NCBI RefSeq assembly: GCF_012273515.2
Contig: NZ_CP050975.2
Coordinates: 7,564,001 to 7,628,000, forward strand
Origin: Streptomyces sp. RPA4-2
Lineage (GTDB): Bacteria > Actinomycetota > Actinomycetes > Streptomycetales > Streptomycetaceae
Length of the DNA: 64,000 nt
Reading direction: 5' to 3'
Below are positions 1 to 8,969 of the stretch, one piece after another. The notes below the pieces were generated by a model that saw nothing but the letters and a program-made list of their open reading frames with translations, did not search any database and was not told the DNA's origin. Numbering within the stretch: the stretch's first letter is position 1; every line of letters starts with the position of its first letter. Position numbers and translations under genes: made by a program.

Positions 1-213
1 GTCCTCCAGCTCCCGCAGATAGCGCAGCCGCTCCTCGATGGTGCGCAGCTGCGCATCGTCGAGCATCTCGGTCGCTTCCTTGCGGTAGCGGGCGATGAAG
101 GGCACCGTCGAACCGCCGTCGAGCAAGTCGACGGCGGACTTGACCTGCCGTTCCCGTACGCCGAGCTCCTCGGCGATCCTGCCTTCGATGGACCCTACGA
201 GGGGTGTCGTCAC
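1..213 (-). CDS. Tex-type RNA-binding transcription accessory protein, N-terminal part
   Basis: Only the first 71 codons are in the window; the gene runs off the left edge. The GTG start at 213 opens with [19 protein letters not shown], followed by a segment ending [21 protein letters not shown]. That segment is typical of the Tex N-terminal helical domain, where '[16 protein letters not shown]' is nearly invariant. Tex is a cytoplasmic nucleic-acid-binding protein with a C-terminal S1 domain, which is not visible here. The frame is open to base 1. The start follows from the homology, because no longer in-frame extension looks like Tex. Confidence 0.85.
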   Translation of the reverse strand, partial: MTTPLVGSIEGRIAEELGVRERQVKSAVDLLDGGSTVPFIARYRKEATEMLDDAQLRTIEERLRYLRELED

Positions 214-301
214 GATCCCGTACCGCCTTCTCCACAGAGGTTGCGCGGCAATTGTGGCAGGTGACACCGACAACGGGGGATCAGGGCGCCGTTCGGCGGT
301 G

Positions 302-1168
302 TCAGCCCTTGCCGGTCATGCCCTCGGGGAACGCGCCGGCCGCGAGCGCCGTCATCAGCAGTCCCTTCGCCAGTTCGGTGAGGCGCTCCACGCCCGCGGC
401 GCCCAGATGCTCGTACGGGGCCCGGTCCAGCTGATCCGTCCGGTCCTCGATCTCCTGGCGCAACGCGGTGCCGGCCTGCGTCAACTCGCCCTCCGCGTCC
501 AGCAGTCCGCGTCCGCGCAGGCGCTCCACCGCCGCCTCCCAGTCGGCACGCGACCAGCCGCGGGTGCCCAGTGCCCACTTCGGTGCCATGCCCTTGCCGG
601 TCGCGGTGTGGCTCACCAGCGCCTCGACCGGGTCGAGTTCCGCCGCGAGCAGCACCGCGAGGTGGCCGTCGCCCCGGTGCTCGCGCAGCAGCGTGGCGCC
701 GTGCCAGAGCGCGAGGTGCGGCGCGTCGGGCACGGGCAGGTCCGCGTGCGCGGCGTAGAGCGGGCGCGCCGTCCTGGTGCAGGCCTCGGCCGCCCGCAGG
801 GCCAGCTCGGCGGCCTCGGCCATCTCCTTGGAGGCGAGGACGTCCTCGCCGAGCAGCCGCCGCAGCGTCGCGTCGACGCCGCGCGCGCGTGCCGCGAGGA
901 CGGTCTCGGGCGAGGCCTTCTCCCACACCCCGGGCACGTGCCGGGCCACCAGTTCGTGGCGGAAGTTGTAGAACGTCGCCGTCACCGTGCCCGGGCCCAC
1001 CGGTCCCATGGCCGCGGCCCGCACCGCGAAGTAGGCGCCCCGGCTGTCGTCGATGCCGACCGCGGTGAGCTCGCGGTCCAGGTCCGGGGAGAAGTAGTGG
1101 GTCGAGTGCAGCGGATTGAGGACGTTGTGGCAGCGCCGTCCGGCGCGCTCGGGCAGAGGAGTGGTCAT
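302..1168 (-). CDS. SCO6745-family protein of unknown function
   Basis: A 288-residue soluble protein starting [19 protein letters not shown]. It resembles the actinobacterial SCO6745 (SalK-like) family. The features are an N-terminal helical half with [15 protein letters not shown], a central substrate-pocket-like region, and a C-terminal winged-helix-like segment ([22 protein letters not shown]) with HTH character but no demonstrated DNA binding. There is no signal peptide or membrane segment. It is divergent from the GlxA-type regulator at 1294 across about 125 bp, so the two may share a control region. The biochemical role is unknown. Confidence 0.8.
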   Translation of the reverse strand: MTTPLPERAGRRCHNVLNPLHSTHYFSPDLDRELTAVGIDDSRGAYFAVRAAAMGPVGPGTVTATFYNFRHELVARHVPGVWEKASPETVLAARARGVDATLRRLLGEDVLASKEMAEAAELALRAAEACTRTARPLYAAHADLPVPDAPHLALWHGATLLREHRGDGHLAVLLAAELDPVEALVSHTATGKGMAPKWALGTRGWSRADWEAAVERLRGRGLLDAEGELTQAGTALRQEIEDRTDQLDRAPYEHLGAAGVERLTELAKGLLMTALAAGAFPEGMTGKG

Positions 1169-1293
1169 GACCGTAGGTTACCGACTGGTCAGTACGTGGG
1201 GAACGGGTGGGCGTGGAGACATCCACGGCCGTGGCAGGAAAGGTGGGGTACTCGTCCTTGCGGCCCTCGCCGGTCCCGCCAAGAATCGAAGAC

Positions 1294-2247
1294 ATGCGAA
1301 CCGTCCTGGTCGTCCTCTTCGACGCGGTGCAGAGCCTCGACGTCACGGGTCCCGCGGAGGTCTTCGCGGGCGCCGAGATCTCCCGGGCCGGCTCGTACCG
1401 CGTCCGTACCGCCTCCCTGGACGGCGCACCGGTCCGCACCTCCAGCGGTCTGACCCTCGTCCCCGACGGCACCCTCGCCGAGGCGCCCGCCCCGCACACC
1501 CTGCTCGTCCCGGGCGGGCAGGGCACCCGGCAGCCGGACCCCCGCCTCACCGACTGGCTGCGGGTGCACGGCCCCCGCGCCGACCGCCTGGTCTCGGTCT
1601 GCACCGGCGCCCTCCTGCTCGCCCGGGCGGGCCTGCTCGACGGCCGCCGCGCGACCACCCACTGGGCGTACTGCGACAAGCTCGCCCGCGACCACCCGGC
1701 CGTCCAGGTCGACCCCGACCCCATCTACGTACGCGACGGCCGGGTGTCCACCTCCGCGGGCGTCACCTCCGGAATCGACCTCGCCCTCGCGCTCGTCGAG
1801 GAGGACCTCGGCCGCGAGACCGCCCTCACGGTCGCCCGTCATCTGGTCGTCTTCCTGCGGCGTCCGGGCAACCAGGCCCAGTTCAGCGCACAGCTCGCCG
1901 CGCAGACGGCCCGGCGCGAACCCCTGCGCGAGGTCCAGCAGTGGATCACCGAACACCCCGGCGAGGACCTCTGCGTCGAGTCGCTCGCCGCCCGTGCCCG
2001 GCTCTCGCCGCGGCACTTCGCGCGCGCCTTCCAGTCCGAGACGGGCGTGACACCCGGCCGGTACGTCGACCGGGTCCGTCTCGAACACGCCCGGCGTCTG
2101 CTCGAGGACACCGCCGACGGCGTCGCGGAGATATCCCGCGCCTGCGGCTACGGCACGCCGGAGGCCATGCGTCGCGCCTTCCTCCGGGCGCTCGGCGCGG
2201 CCCCGGCCGAATACCGGCGCCGCTTCCGCCCCGCACCCACGCACTGA
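1294..2247 (+). CDS. GlxA-family transcriptional regulator (DJ-1/PfpI domain + AraC HTH)
   Basis: 317 residues. Residues 1-170 form a class-I glutamine-amidotransferase-like DJ-1/PfpI domain, with the nucleophile-elbow Cys103 in SVCTGALLLA. Residues about 225-317 are a double-HTH AraC domain (ESLAARARLSPRHFARAFQ and the second helix pair EISRACGYGTPEAMRRAF). I start it at the ATG giving MRTVLVVLFDAVQSLDVTG, because the upstream 29 in-frame residues are unlike the family. It lies 16 bp before another DJ-1/PfpI gene, which it probably regulates and is co-transcribed with. The ligand is unknown. Confidence 0.88.
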   Translation: MRTVLVVLFDAVQSLDVTGPAEVFAGAEISRAGSYRVRTASLDGAPVRTSSGLTLVPDGTLAEAPAPHTLLVPGGQGTRQPDPRLTDWLRVHGPRADRLVSVCTGALLLARAGLLDGRRATTHWAYCDKLARDHPAVQVDPDPIYVRDGRVSTSAGVTSGIDLALALVEEDLGRETALTVARHLVVFLRRPGNQAQFSAQLAAQTARREPLREVQQWITEHPGEDLCVESLAARARLSPRHFARAFQSETGVTPGRYVDRVRLEHARRLLEDTADGVAEISRACGYGTPEAMRRAFLRALGAAPAEYRRRFRPAPTH

Positions 2248-2263
2248 ACGGGAAAGGACCCGC

Positions 2264-2899
2264 ATGCAGATCGCCATCGTCCTCTACGACCGCTTCACCG
2301 CCCTGGACGCGGTGGGCCCCTACGAGACCCTCGGCCGGCTGCCCGGCGCCGAGACCGTCTTCGTCGCCGAGCGCACCGGCCCGGTCCGCAACGAGACCGG
2401 CAATCTGGCACTCACCGCCGACCGCACCCTGGACCAGGTACCGCACCCGGACATCGTCGTGGTGCCCGGCGGTCCGGGGCAGACACCGCAGATGGAGAAC
2501 CGGGTCCTCCTGGACTGGCTGCGCGCCGCCGACACCACGAGTACCTGGACCACCTCCGTGTGCACCGGCTCGCTGCTCCTGGCCGCGGCCGGGCTCCTCG
2601 ACGGCCGCCGGGCCACCTCGCACTGGCTGGCCCTCGACACCCTCAAGGAGTTCGGCGCCGAACCGACGGGGGAGCGGGTGGTCTTCGACGGGAAGTACGT
2701 GACGGCGGCCGGCGTCTCGTCCGGCATCGACATGGGGCTGCACCTGCTCGGCCGGATCGCGGGCGACGAACACGCCCAGGCCGTGCAGCTGCTGACGGAG
2801 TACGACCCGCAGCCGCCCTACGACGCGGGGTCCCCGCGGAAGGCGCCCGCGCACCTGGTGGAGGAGCTCCGCGGGAGGAGCCGGTTCATCCTCCGCTAG
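2264..2899 (+). CDS. DJ-1/PfpI-family protein (isonitrile-hydratase-like)
   Basis: 211 residues, a stand-alone DJ-1/PfpI domain with Cys100 in SVCTGSLLLAAAGLLDGRRA and an upstream acidic residue at the usual place (YETLG). The length and motifs match inhA-type isonitrile hydratases and related intracellular hydrolases, but the substrate cannot be read from sequence. A good SD (GGAAAGGA) precedes the ATG. The gene is downstream of the GlxA-type regulator in the same orientation. Its last 14 bases overlap the convergent crotonase gene. Confidence 0.85.
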   Translation: MQIAIVLYDRFTALDAVGPYETLGRLPGAETVFVAERTGPVRNETGNLALTADRTLDQVPHPDIVVVPGGPGQTPQMENRVLLDWLRAADTTSTWTTSVCTGSLLLAAAGLLDGRRATSHWLALDTLKEFGAEPTGERVVFDGKYVTAAGVSSGIDMGLHLLGRIAGDEHAQAVQLLTEYDPQPPYDAGSPRKAPAHLVEELRGRSRFILR

Positions 2900-3653
2900 G
2901 GCCGGAAACCGGTGTGGTCCAGGTGAACCGTGGCGGGCGGCGCTCCAGGAAGGCGGCGACGCCCTCCGCGGTGTCGCCGCTGCCGCGTGCCTGCTCCGCC
3001 CAGTGGGCGTCCCGGTCGGTCCGCCCGTTCGCGAACTCCTTGGCGGACGCCTGTGTCAGCAGCGACCGCGCCGCCAGGACCCGAGTGAACTCCGTCACCC
3101 GCTTGTCGAGTTCGTCCCCCGCCAGCACCTCGTCCACCAGGCCCGTGCGCAGCGCGCGCTCCGCGTCGATCAACTCGCCCGAGAACAGCAGGTACTTGGC
3201 GGTCGCCGGTCCCACGAGCGACACCAGACGCCGGGTGGCGGAGGCGGGGTAGACGATTCCCAGCTTCGCCGGGGTCACCCCGAACAGAGCGCCGGCCTGC
3301 GCGAACCGCAGATCGCAGGCCGCCGCGAGCTGTGAACCGCCGCCGACGCAGTATCCGCGGACGGCCGCGAGCGTCGGCTTGGGGAAGGCGGCGAGCGCGT
3401 CCTCGGCCCGTACGGCCAGGCCCTGCGCCTCGTCCGAGGAGCCGCGCAGGGTCGAGATGTCGGCCCCCGCGCAGAAGGTGTCGCCCTCCCCGGTGAGCAC
3501 CACCGCGCGGACGGCCGGATCGGCGGCCAGCCCGTCGAGCAGGGGCGGCAGCGCCCGCCACATCCCGGCCGTCATGGCGTTGCGCTTGGCCGGGTGGTGG
3601 ATGACGACGGTGGCGATGCCGTCGCCCACGCTGTGCAGCAGCTGCGGCTCCAT
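2886..3653 (-). CDS. Crotonase-fold (enoyl-CoA hydratase/isomerase) protein lacking both classical catalytic Glu
   Basis: 255 residues. The oxyanion-hole motifs are present: CAGADI near residue 61 and VGGGSQLAAACDL near 103. The two acid/base glutamates of true enoyl-CoA hydratases are not: the GGGcELA Glu is Gln108, and the PE of FGxPExxLG is PA (residues 128-129). It may therefore be an isomerase, decarboxylase, thioesterase or hydrolase of CoA esters rather than a hydratase. The start is the ATG giving MEPQLLHSVGDGIATVVIH; the 60 in-frame residues upstream are Arg/Pro-rich and non-homologous. It is convergent and overlapping with the DJ-1 gene. Confidence 0.8.
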   Translation of the reverse strand: MEPQLLHSVGDGIATVVIHHPAKRNAMTAGMWRALPPLLDGLAADPAVRAVVLTGEGDTFCAGADISTLRGSSDEAQGLAVRAEDALAAFPKPTLAAVRGYCVGGGSQLAAACDLRFAQAGALFGVTPAKLGIVYPASATRRLVSLVGPATAKYLLFSGELIDAERALRTGLVDEVLAGDELDKRVTEFTRVLAARSLLTQASAKEFANGRTDRDAHWAEQARGSGDTAEGVAAFLERRPPRFTWTTPVSGPSGG

Positions 3654-3952
3654 ACGCCGGATGCTATCCGCACCCTCGAACGCGCGATCAGCGAGGCCGG
3701 GTGCGTCCGAGGCGGCCCGCCCCGGCGGACACCGGATGCGCCGCGAGACCTCGGCGGCAAACCCGTACAACCCGAATAGTTCTCGAAGTGGACACAAAGA
3801 AGGCGGAAGTGGTCGTCCGGTCGACCGTGTCATGCGGCGACGGTCGGAAAACGTCGATAGTCGCTGACTTCTGTTCAGTCATCGGGTCCGGACCAGCGCG
3901 TTCCCACACTCGACGTGTGGTGACAATCGAGCGCAAGGGTGGCGACCGGACG

Positions 3953-4459
3953 ATGGAGAACCACGGGCGGGGGTTCGACTCCCGTCCCGAAGGCGGCGGG
4001 GACGTGCCTCCCGATCAAAGACCGCCGGGTCCGCTGCCGTACGAGGGGGTGTGGCGGTTCACCGCTCCCGCTGCCGATGCCTCGGTGCCGCAGGCGCGAC
4101 ACGCCGTTCGTGACCTGCTCGCGCGGCAACGGGTGCCCGCCTCGGACGACCTCGTCCAGGGGCTCCTGCTGATCGTCTCCGAACTGGTCACGAACGCCGT
4201 CCGGCACGCGGCGCTGCTCTCCCCGACGCTCGCCGTCGAGGTGGCCGTCGGTGCCGAGTGGGTGCGTGTCTCCGTGGAGGACAACCACCCCTACCGCCCG
4301 ACGGCCCTGGAGGCGGACCACGGCCAGACCGGCGGGCGCGGGCTGCTGCTGGTGCGGGAGGTCACCAGGGAGTCGGGCGGGGTGTGCGACGTCGAGCACA
4401 CGGCGAGCGGCGGCAAGGTGATCTGGGCCGCCCTGCCGCTCACGCCGAGCGTCGTCTAG
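3953..4459 (+). CDS. ATP-binding anti-sigma-factor-type protein (HATPase_c, RsbW-like)
   Basis: 168 residues. The GHKL ATPase N-box is seen in SELVTNAVRHAALLSPTL, the G1-like region in VSVEDNHPYRPT, and the G2-like loop in GGRGLLLVREV. Single-domain proteins of this type are abundant in Streptomyces and act as serine kinases on anti-sigma-factor antagonists, or as ATP-dependent anti-sigma factors. The ATG at 3953 is chosen because GCAAGGG lies about 10 bp upstream; an in-frame GTG at 3920 is an alternative. No partner STAS protein or sigma factor gene is adjacent. Confidence 0.82.
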   Translation: MENHGRGFDSRPEGGGDVPPDQRPPGPLPYEGVWRFTAPAADASVPQARHAVRDLLARQRVPASDDLVQGLLLIVSELVTNAVRHAALLSPTLAVEVAVGAEWVRVSVEDNHPYRPTALEADHGQTGGRGLLLVREVTRESGGVCDVEHTASGGKVIWAALPLTPSVV

Positions 4460-4517
4460 ATCCTGCCGGGAAGCCTGGATCCCGCCGGGAGGCACGGAGG
4501 CGCCCCCCACGGGTCCG

Positions 4518-5111
4518 TCACCAGCCGGCGGACGGGCCCGTCAGCTCCCTGACCGCCGGGCGGGCCGCGTCCAGGACGGTCATGAACCAGGACGAGAAGG
4601 GATCCTTCTCGTGCCGCTCGGCGAGCTCGGCGGCGGTCACGAAGACCGTGTCGCCGACCTCCTCCGCGTCGGGCCGCAGCGACGCCTGCACCATCCCGAC
4701 GAAGAGGTGGTTGTACTCCTGCTCCACCAGCCCCGACTCCGGGTCCGGGTGGTTGTAGCGGACCGTGCCCGCCTCCGCGAGCAGCGAGGGGGAGACCCCG
4801 AGCTCCTCGTACGTCCGGCGGGCGGCCGCCGCGAAGGGGGCCTCGCCGGGGTAGGGGTGGCCGCAGCAGGTGTTGGACCACACACCGGGGGAGTGGTACT
4901 TGCCCAGGGCGCGCTGCTGGAGCAGCAGCCGTCCGCGCTCGTCGAAGAGGAAGACGGAGAAGGCCCGGTGCAGCTGCCCGGGTGGCTGATGGGCGGCGAG
5001 CTTCTCCGCCGTGCCGATCGTATTGCCGTCCTCGTCGACCAGCTCGAGCAAGATCGCTTCAACGGTGCCGTTCGACGAACTGTGCGTCGCGGTGGCAGGT
5101 GTGATCGGCAT
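4518..5111 (-). CDS. idi: Isopentenyl-diphosphate delta-isomerase (type I, NUDIX fold)
   Basis: 197 residues. It interconverts IPP and DMAPP in the cytoplasm. Type I Idi hallmarks are visible: LHRAFSVFLFDERGRLLLQQ, the catalytic-Cys motif SNTCCGHPYPGE, the metal-binding ArRTYEELG segment, and ESGLVEQEYNHLFVG. Length equals typical actinobacterial Idi. I take the ATG giving MPITPATATHS, which has AAGGA five bases upstream; in-frame ATGs at 5117 and 5126 are possible. Its place 11 kb from the hopanoid operon, with the same isoprenoid logic, suggests it supplies DMAPP for squalene and for the DMATS enzyme at 57547. Confidence 0.93.
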   Translation of the reverse strand: MPITPATATHSSSNGTVEAILLELVDEDGNTIGTAEKLAAHQPPGQLHRAFSVFLFDERGRLLLQQRALGKYHSPGVWSNTCCGHPYPGEAPFAAAARRTYEELGVSPSLLAEAGTVRYNHPDPESGLVEQEYNHLFVGMVQASLRPDAEEVGDTVFVTAAELAERHEKDPFSSWFMTVLDAARPAVRELTGPSAGW

Positions 5112-5550
5112 ACCCATCCTTCGCATCGGTCTTCGAGTCCCAAGTCTGCCGTACGAAACCGGCACTCCCGGCACTTCGCGGCTCCCCGCATGTCCCGCCC
5201 CGGACTCCTGGGGCGGGACACGCGGCCGGTCGGCGTCAGGTGCCGGAAGTGGTCGGACACCTGATCGTGCCCGGTGCCGCGGACGAGGAATCGTCCAGGA
5301 CAGGGGCCGACAGATGTTCGCCTCGCACCCCCCGCCCGGTCCCCGTCGAGGTACTTCGGAGCCGGGCCGGACGCCGTGGCCAGGAGCGGGCGCGGCGCCT
5401 CGCGCGGTTGGGCCGTACGGTGACGGGAGCGGACGCCGACGCGGTCCGCGGCCGGACCGGACGGGCCGTGCGCCGACGGAGGCCGCTTCGACGCCGGCCG
5501 GACCGCTTCGGGCGTCGAGGCGGTCGGGTGCCGTCGACGCCGGTTCGGGG
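5112..5550. other. 439-bp gap; one hairpin, no convincing gene
   Basis: No reading frame here has family character or normal codon bias. The only clear structure is an 11-bp perfect inverted repeat, 5191-5201 against 5210-5220 (arm TGTCCCGCCCC, 8-nt loop). It lies between the idi start and the methyltransferase end, both on the minus strand, so it could terminate the methyltransferase transcript or sit in the idi leader. Confidence 0.5.
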
Positions 5551-6303
5551 TCAGGCGCCGTCGGCCACCGGACGCAGGACATGGCCGACGTAGCCGTACT
5601 CCCCTCCGTGCGCGCGGCGCAGGGCGATCTCCGCCCGGGTGTCCGCGACGGCCTCGGCCATGCCGGGCCGGTCGAGGTCGGCCGCGTCCGCGTGGGCGGC
5701 GAGCGGCCCGTAGTACTCGTCCCAGTCGGAGTCCGGCAGGAGCACCGTGCCCAGCACCCGGTACCCGGCGTCGCGTGCGGCCCGGGTGTCCTCCGCGGTC
5801 GTGCGCAGCAGGTCCGCCCAGAAGGCGCGGGCCCGGCCGGACGGCGTCCCGACCGTCCAGGAGCAGTGCGTGAGCACCAGCGTGCCACCGGGGGCGAGCA
5901 GCCGCCGCCAGCCGCGCAGGGCGGTGTCGAAGCCGATCAGGTAGGCCGAGCCCTCGGCCCAGAGGAGATCGAACGAGCCGTCCGGGCAGGGGAGTTCACC
6001 CATGTCCGCGCGCACGGCGTTGACGGACGCGGAGAGGGAGCGGGCCTCGGCGGCCCTCCGCAGTTCGTCGAGGAACGGTTCGTGCAGGTCGACGGCGGTC
6101 ACCCGCGCCCCGGCCTCGGCGGCGAGCAGCAGCGCGGACCGGCCGGGCCCGCAGCCCAGGTCGAGCACGCGCGGGCGCTCGGGCAGCGGACCGGCGAGCG
6201 AGAGCAGGTGCCGGGTGGTGGCGTCGGAGCCGGGGCCCTGCCGGGGCAGTCCGTGGTGCAGGGCGAAGAAGGCCTCGCGGGAGGCGTCGTGGTCGGACGG
6301 CAT
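5551..6303 (-). CDS. Class I SAM-dependent methyltransferase
   Basis: 250 residues. A Rossmann-fold methyltransferase: motif I is RVLDLGCGPGRSALLLAAE, with the acidic ribose-binding residue in VTAVDLHEPF, motif II-like in NAVRADMGELPCPDGSFDLL, and motif III in LLAPGGTLVLTHCSW. The substrate is unknown. Starting at the ATG giving MPSDHDASREAFF gives the usual length; the 27 upstream codons are Arg-rich. A short ORF with an excellent SD (6356-6424) lies just upstream on the same strand and may be its leader. Confidence 0.85.
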   Translation of the reverse strand: MPSDHDASREAFFALHHGLPRQGPGSDATTRHLLSLAGPLPERPRVLDLGCGPGRSALLLAAEAGARVTAVDLHEPFLDELRRAAEARSLSASVNAVRADMGELPCPDGSFDLLWAEGSAYLIGFDTALRGWRRLLAPGGTLVLTHCSWTVGTPSGRARAFWADLLRTTAEDTRAARDAGYRVLGTVLLPDSDWDEYYGPLAAHADAADLDRPGMAEAVADTRAEIALRRAHGGEYGYVGHVLRPVADGA

Positions 6304-6355
6304 GAGCAGCCTTCGGATGCGGGGCCCGGGGCGCCGCATCGCCGTACGGCGTCGG

Positions 6356-6424
6356 TCAGCCGTGGACCCGGAGGACGGGGACACATCTGTCGCCGCGCAC
6401 GGCGGCGTCGAACGTGACGGTCAT
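6356..6424 (-). CDS. Candidate small ORF / leader peptide (22 aa)
   Basis: The ATG is preceded by GAGGAGGAGGTGGGTCG, one of the best SD sequences in the window with seven bases of spacing. It opens a 22-codon frame, MTVTFDAAVRGDRCVPVLRV..., ending in TGA 52 bp before the methyltransferase start. I do not recognise the peptide. Such a strong ribosome site in front of a tiny frame suggests either a real small protein or a leader that sets translation of the methyltransferase gene. Coding status rests on the SD alone. Confidence 0.4.
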   Translation of the reverse strand: MTVTFDAAVRGDRCVPVLRVHG

Positions 6425-6543
6425 CGACCCACCTCCTCCTCGAACCCCGGCCACGCTAGCACCGGCCCGCACGGCCCCGCAGCTCTGTTTCCCGGCCCGC
6501 CCGACCGGCCGGAGACGGACCGTCCCCCGGCCCGCGCACCCGC

Positions 6544-7482
6544 TCAGTGACAGAGCCTCGCCTCGTGCCGTGCGTGTCCGCTCGGCTCCAGCTGGAAGGT
6601 GCAGTGCTCCAGGTCGAAGTGGTGGCCCAGGCAGCCCCGGAGCTCGAGGAGCACCTTCTCGTGCCGGCCGGCGTCCAGCACCTCCGTGGCGACGACCACA
6701 TGGGCGGAGAGGACCGGCATACCGGAAGTGATGGTCCAGGCGTGCAGGTCGTGGACGTCCTCGACGCCGGGCAGCGCGGCGATGTGGGCGCGCACCTCCG
6801 CCATGTCGACATGCTGGGGCGCCGCCTCCAGGAGCACGTTCAGCGTCTCCCGCAGCAGCTTGCAGGTGCGCGGGACGATCATGACGCCGATGAGGATCGA
6901 GGCGATCGGGTCGGCGGCCTGCCAGCCGGTGGCCATGATCACCGCCGCGGAGACGGCGACGGCCACGGAACCCAGCGCGTCCGCCGCCACCTCCAGGAAG
7001 GCGCCGCGCACGTTCAGACTGTCCCGGCGGCCGCGCATCAGCAGCGCGAGCGAGACCGAGTTCGCGGTCAGGCCGACCAGGCCGAGGACGACGGCCGGGC
7101 CGCCCGCGGTCGCGGCGGGCGTCACGAAGCGCTGGACCGCCTCGTACAGGACGTAGCCCCCGACACCGAGCAGCAGCAGACAGTTGGCGAGCGCGGCGAG
7201 GATCTCGGCCCGCGCGTAGCCGAAGGTGCGGTTCGCGCCGGCCGGGCGGTTGGCGAAGTGGATCGCGAGCAGCGCCATGCCCAGGCCCAGCGCGTCCGTC
7301 GCCATGTGGGCCGCGTCCGCGACGAGCGCGAGCGAGTCGGCCAGGACACCGCCGGTGATCTCGACCGCCGTCACGGCCAGCGTGATCGACACCGCCACCC
7401 GCAGTCGCCCGCGGTACGCGGCTGCCGCCGTGCCGGTCGTGGGCCCGTCGTGCGCGTGCCCGTGGTCGTGTCCAGCCCCCAT
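6544..7482 (-). CDS. Cation diffusion facilitator (CDF) metal exporter, CzcD-like
   Basis: 312 residues. The N-terminal His-rich stretch GAGHDHGHAHDG is followed by about six membrane helices. Site-A acidic/His motifs are seen in SLALVADAAHMATDALGL (TM2) and VAADALGSVAVAV (TM5). A cytosolic ferredoxin-like C-terminal domain contains VHDLHAWTI and a final His-rich tail HARHEARLCH. CDF proteins exchange cytoplasmic Zn2+, Co2+ or Cd2+ for protons. It is a monocistronic-looking gene, and no metalloregulator is adjacent. Confidence 0.93.
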   Translation of the reverse strand: MGAGHDHGHAHDGPTTGTAAAAYRGRLRVAVSITLAVTAVEITGGVLADSLALVADAAHMATDALGLGMALLAIHFANRPAGANRTFGYARAEILAALANCLLLLGVGGYVLYEAVQRFVTPAATAGGPAVVLGLVGLTANSVSLALLMRGRRDSLNVRGAFLEVAADALGSVAVAVSAAVIMATGWQAADPIASILIGVMIVPRTCKLLRETLNVLLEAAPQHVDMAEVRAHIAALPGVEDVHDLHAWTITSGMPVLSAHVVVATEVLDAGRHEKVLLELRGCLGHHFDLEHCTFQLEPSGHARHEARLCH

Positions 7483-7618
7483 GGAAGCCGCCCCCCTCCG
7501 CTGCCCGGAAGCAACAGTGAACTACGGGTGGGGGTATCGGGCCAAGGCTGCACTGAACACCGTTGTCATCTGCTCTGACCTGCGTAAACGGGACGCAGGT
7601 CAGAGCAGGTGAAGATCG

Positions 7619-8596
7619 TTAATCCTGTGTCGGGGGGTGATGAAGGCGCCATCCGTCCCACGCCGAGGCGACCATCTCGCGCACCCCGCGCCGCGCGCGC
7701 CAGTCCAGCTCCCGGGCGGCCAGCGCGGCCGAGGCGACCGCGCGCGGGGCGTCACCGGGACGGCGCGGCTCGACGACCGGCTCCCGGGCGTCACCGCTGA
7801 CCTCCGCGACGAGCGTGAGCAGCTCACGTACCGAGACGCCCTCGCCCCGCCCGATGTTCACGGTGAGATCGCCCGTCGCGTCACCCGCCAGCCGGCGGGC
7901 CGCCGCGAGATGCGCCTCGGCGAGGTCGGCGACGTGGATGTAGTCCCGGACGCCGGTGCCGTCCGGTGTCGGATAGTCGCCACCGAAGATCCGCGGGGCC
8001 TCGCCGCGGGTGAGGCGGTCGAAGACCATCGGGATCACGTTGAACACCCCGGTGTCGGCGAGCTCCGGCGAGACCGCGCCCGCCACGTTGAAGTAGCGCA
8101 GGCACACCGTCGCGATACCGTGCGCCCGGCCCGCCGCCCGCACCAGCCACTCCCCGGCCAGTTTCGTCTCGCCGTACGGACTCATCGGCGCGCACGGGGT
8201 GTCCTCCGTGATGAGGTCCACGTCCGGATTGCCGTAGACGGCCGCGGACGAGGAGAAGAGGAACCTCCGCACGCCCGCCCCGGCCACCGCCTCCAGCAGC
8301 GTCGCGAGACCGCCCACGTTCTCCTGGTAGTAGCGCGTGGGCTGCTCCACGGACTCACCGACCTGCTTGCGCGCCGCGAGATGCACCACACCCGTCACCG
8401 CGTGCTCCGACAGGACCCGCTTGAGCAGGTCCCCGTCCAGGGACGATCCCTGTACCAGCGGGATGCCCTCCGGGAGACGCTGGGCCACCCCGGACGAGAG
8501 GTCGTCGAGAGCGACGACGCGCTCCCCGGCCTCCGCCATCGCCCGCGCCACGTGTGCCCCGATGTATCCGGCCCCGCCGGTGATCAGCCATGTCAT
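7619..8596 (-). CDS. galE: UDP-glucose 4-epimerase-type NAD-dependent epimerase
   Basis: 325 residues, short-chain dehydrogenase/reductase extended family. It has the NAD-binding GGAGYIGAHVARAM at the N-terminus, the catalytic SSSAAVYG serine region, YxxxK in PYGETKLAGEW, and C-terminal substrate-binding segments. It most likely interconverts UDP-Glc and UDP-Gal, or the N-acetyl forms. The ATG is fixed by the Rossmann motif at residue 7. It is divergent from the polyol-phosphate operon across a 373-bp control region, so it may supply its sugar nucleotide. Confidence 0.9.
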   Translation of the reverse strand: MTWLITGGAGYIGAHVARAMAEAGERVVALDDLSSGVAQRLPEGIPLVQGSSLDGDLLKRVLSEHAVTGVVHLAARKQVGESVEQPTRYYQENVGGLATLLEAVAGAGVRRFLFSSSAAVYGNPDVDLITEDTPCAPMSPYGETKLAGEWLVRAAGRAHGIATVCLRYFNVAGAVSPELADTGVFNVIPMVFDRLTRGEAPRIFGGDYPTPDGTGVRDYIHVADLAEAHLAAARRLAGDATGDLTVNIGRGEGVSVRELLTLVAEVSGDAREPVVEPRRPGDAPRAVASAALAARELDWRARRGVREMVASAWDGWRLHHPPTQD

Positions 8597-8969
8597 GGAC
8601 GACCACCCTATGCCGGGCCCGGTACCGCGCCCGTCCTGCCCGTGTTCCGCACCGGTGCGCCGGTTCTCGTACGCAATGCCGCCAATGGTCGGGTCTGGGG
8701 CCGCGGTTTGTCGCGCGGACCCCGGATCACCGATGATGATCGCGGCGGAGACGGTCACGCAGACCAGGTTGATCGGACCGTGAACGGGTGGTGAACACCC
8801 GCTTCCCATCATCCGATAGCCTCTGCCGACATGCCGCCCAGCGGCCGCAGGCGCTGTCCGCGCCCTCCGCCCGCCCCCCGGGGCGGACGACGGGAGGACC
8901 AGGAAAGGGCCCGGACCCGGGCCGTCCCACCACGCACATGCCGGCGCGAGGCCGCCCGGCACCCAGGGA
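8597..8969. promoter_or_regulatory. Divergent control region, galE / polyol-phosphate operon
   Basis: 373 bp without a gene between divergent transcription units. It contains a 6-bp-arm dyad CGGGTG-N5-CACCCG (8785-8801) about 170 bp upstream of the right-hand operon, and a second GC-rich dyad near 8868-8892. No promoter hexamers are clear enough to call. Both dyads are candidates for operator or leader structure. Confidence 0.4.

Noticed and set aside
210..1724. Long minus-strand frame over the SCO6745-like and GlxA-type genes
   Set aside because: Arg/Gly/Pro-rich shadow of real genes in other frames; no SD or family motif.
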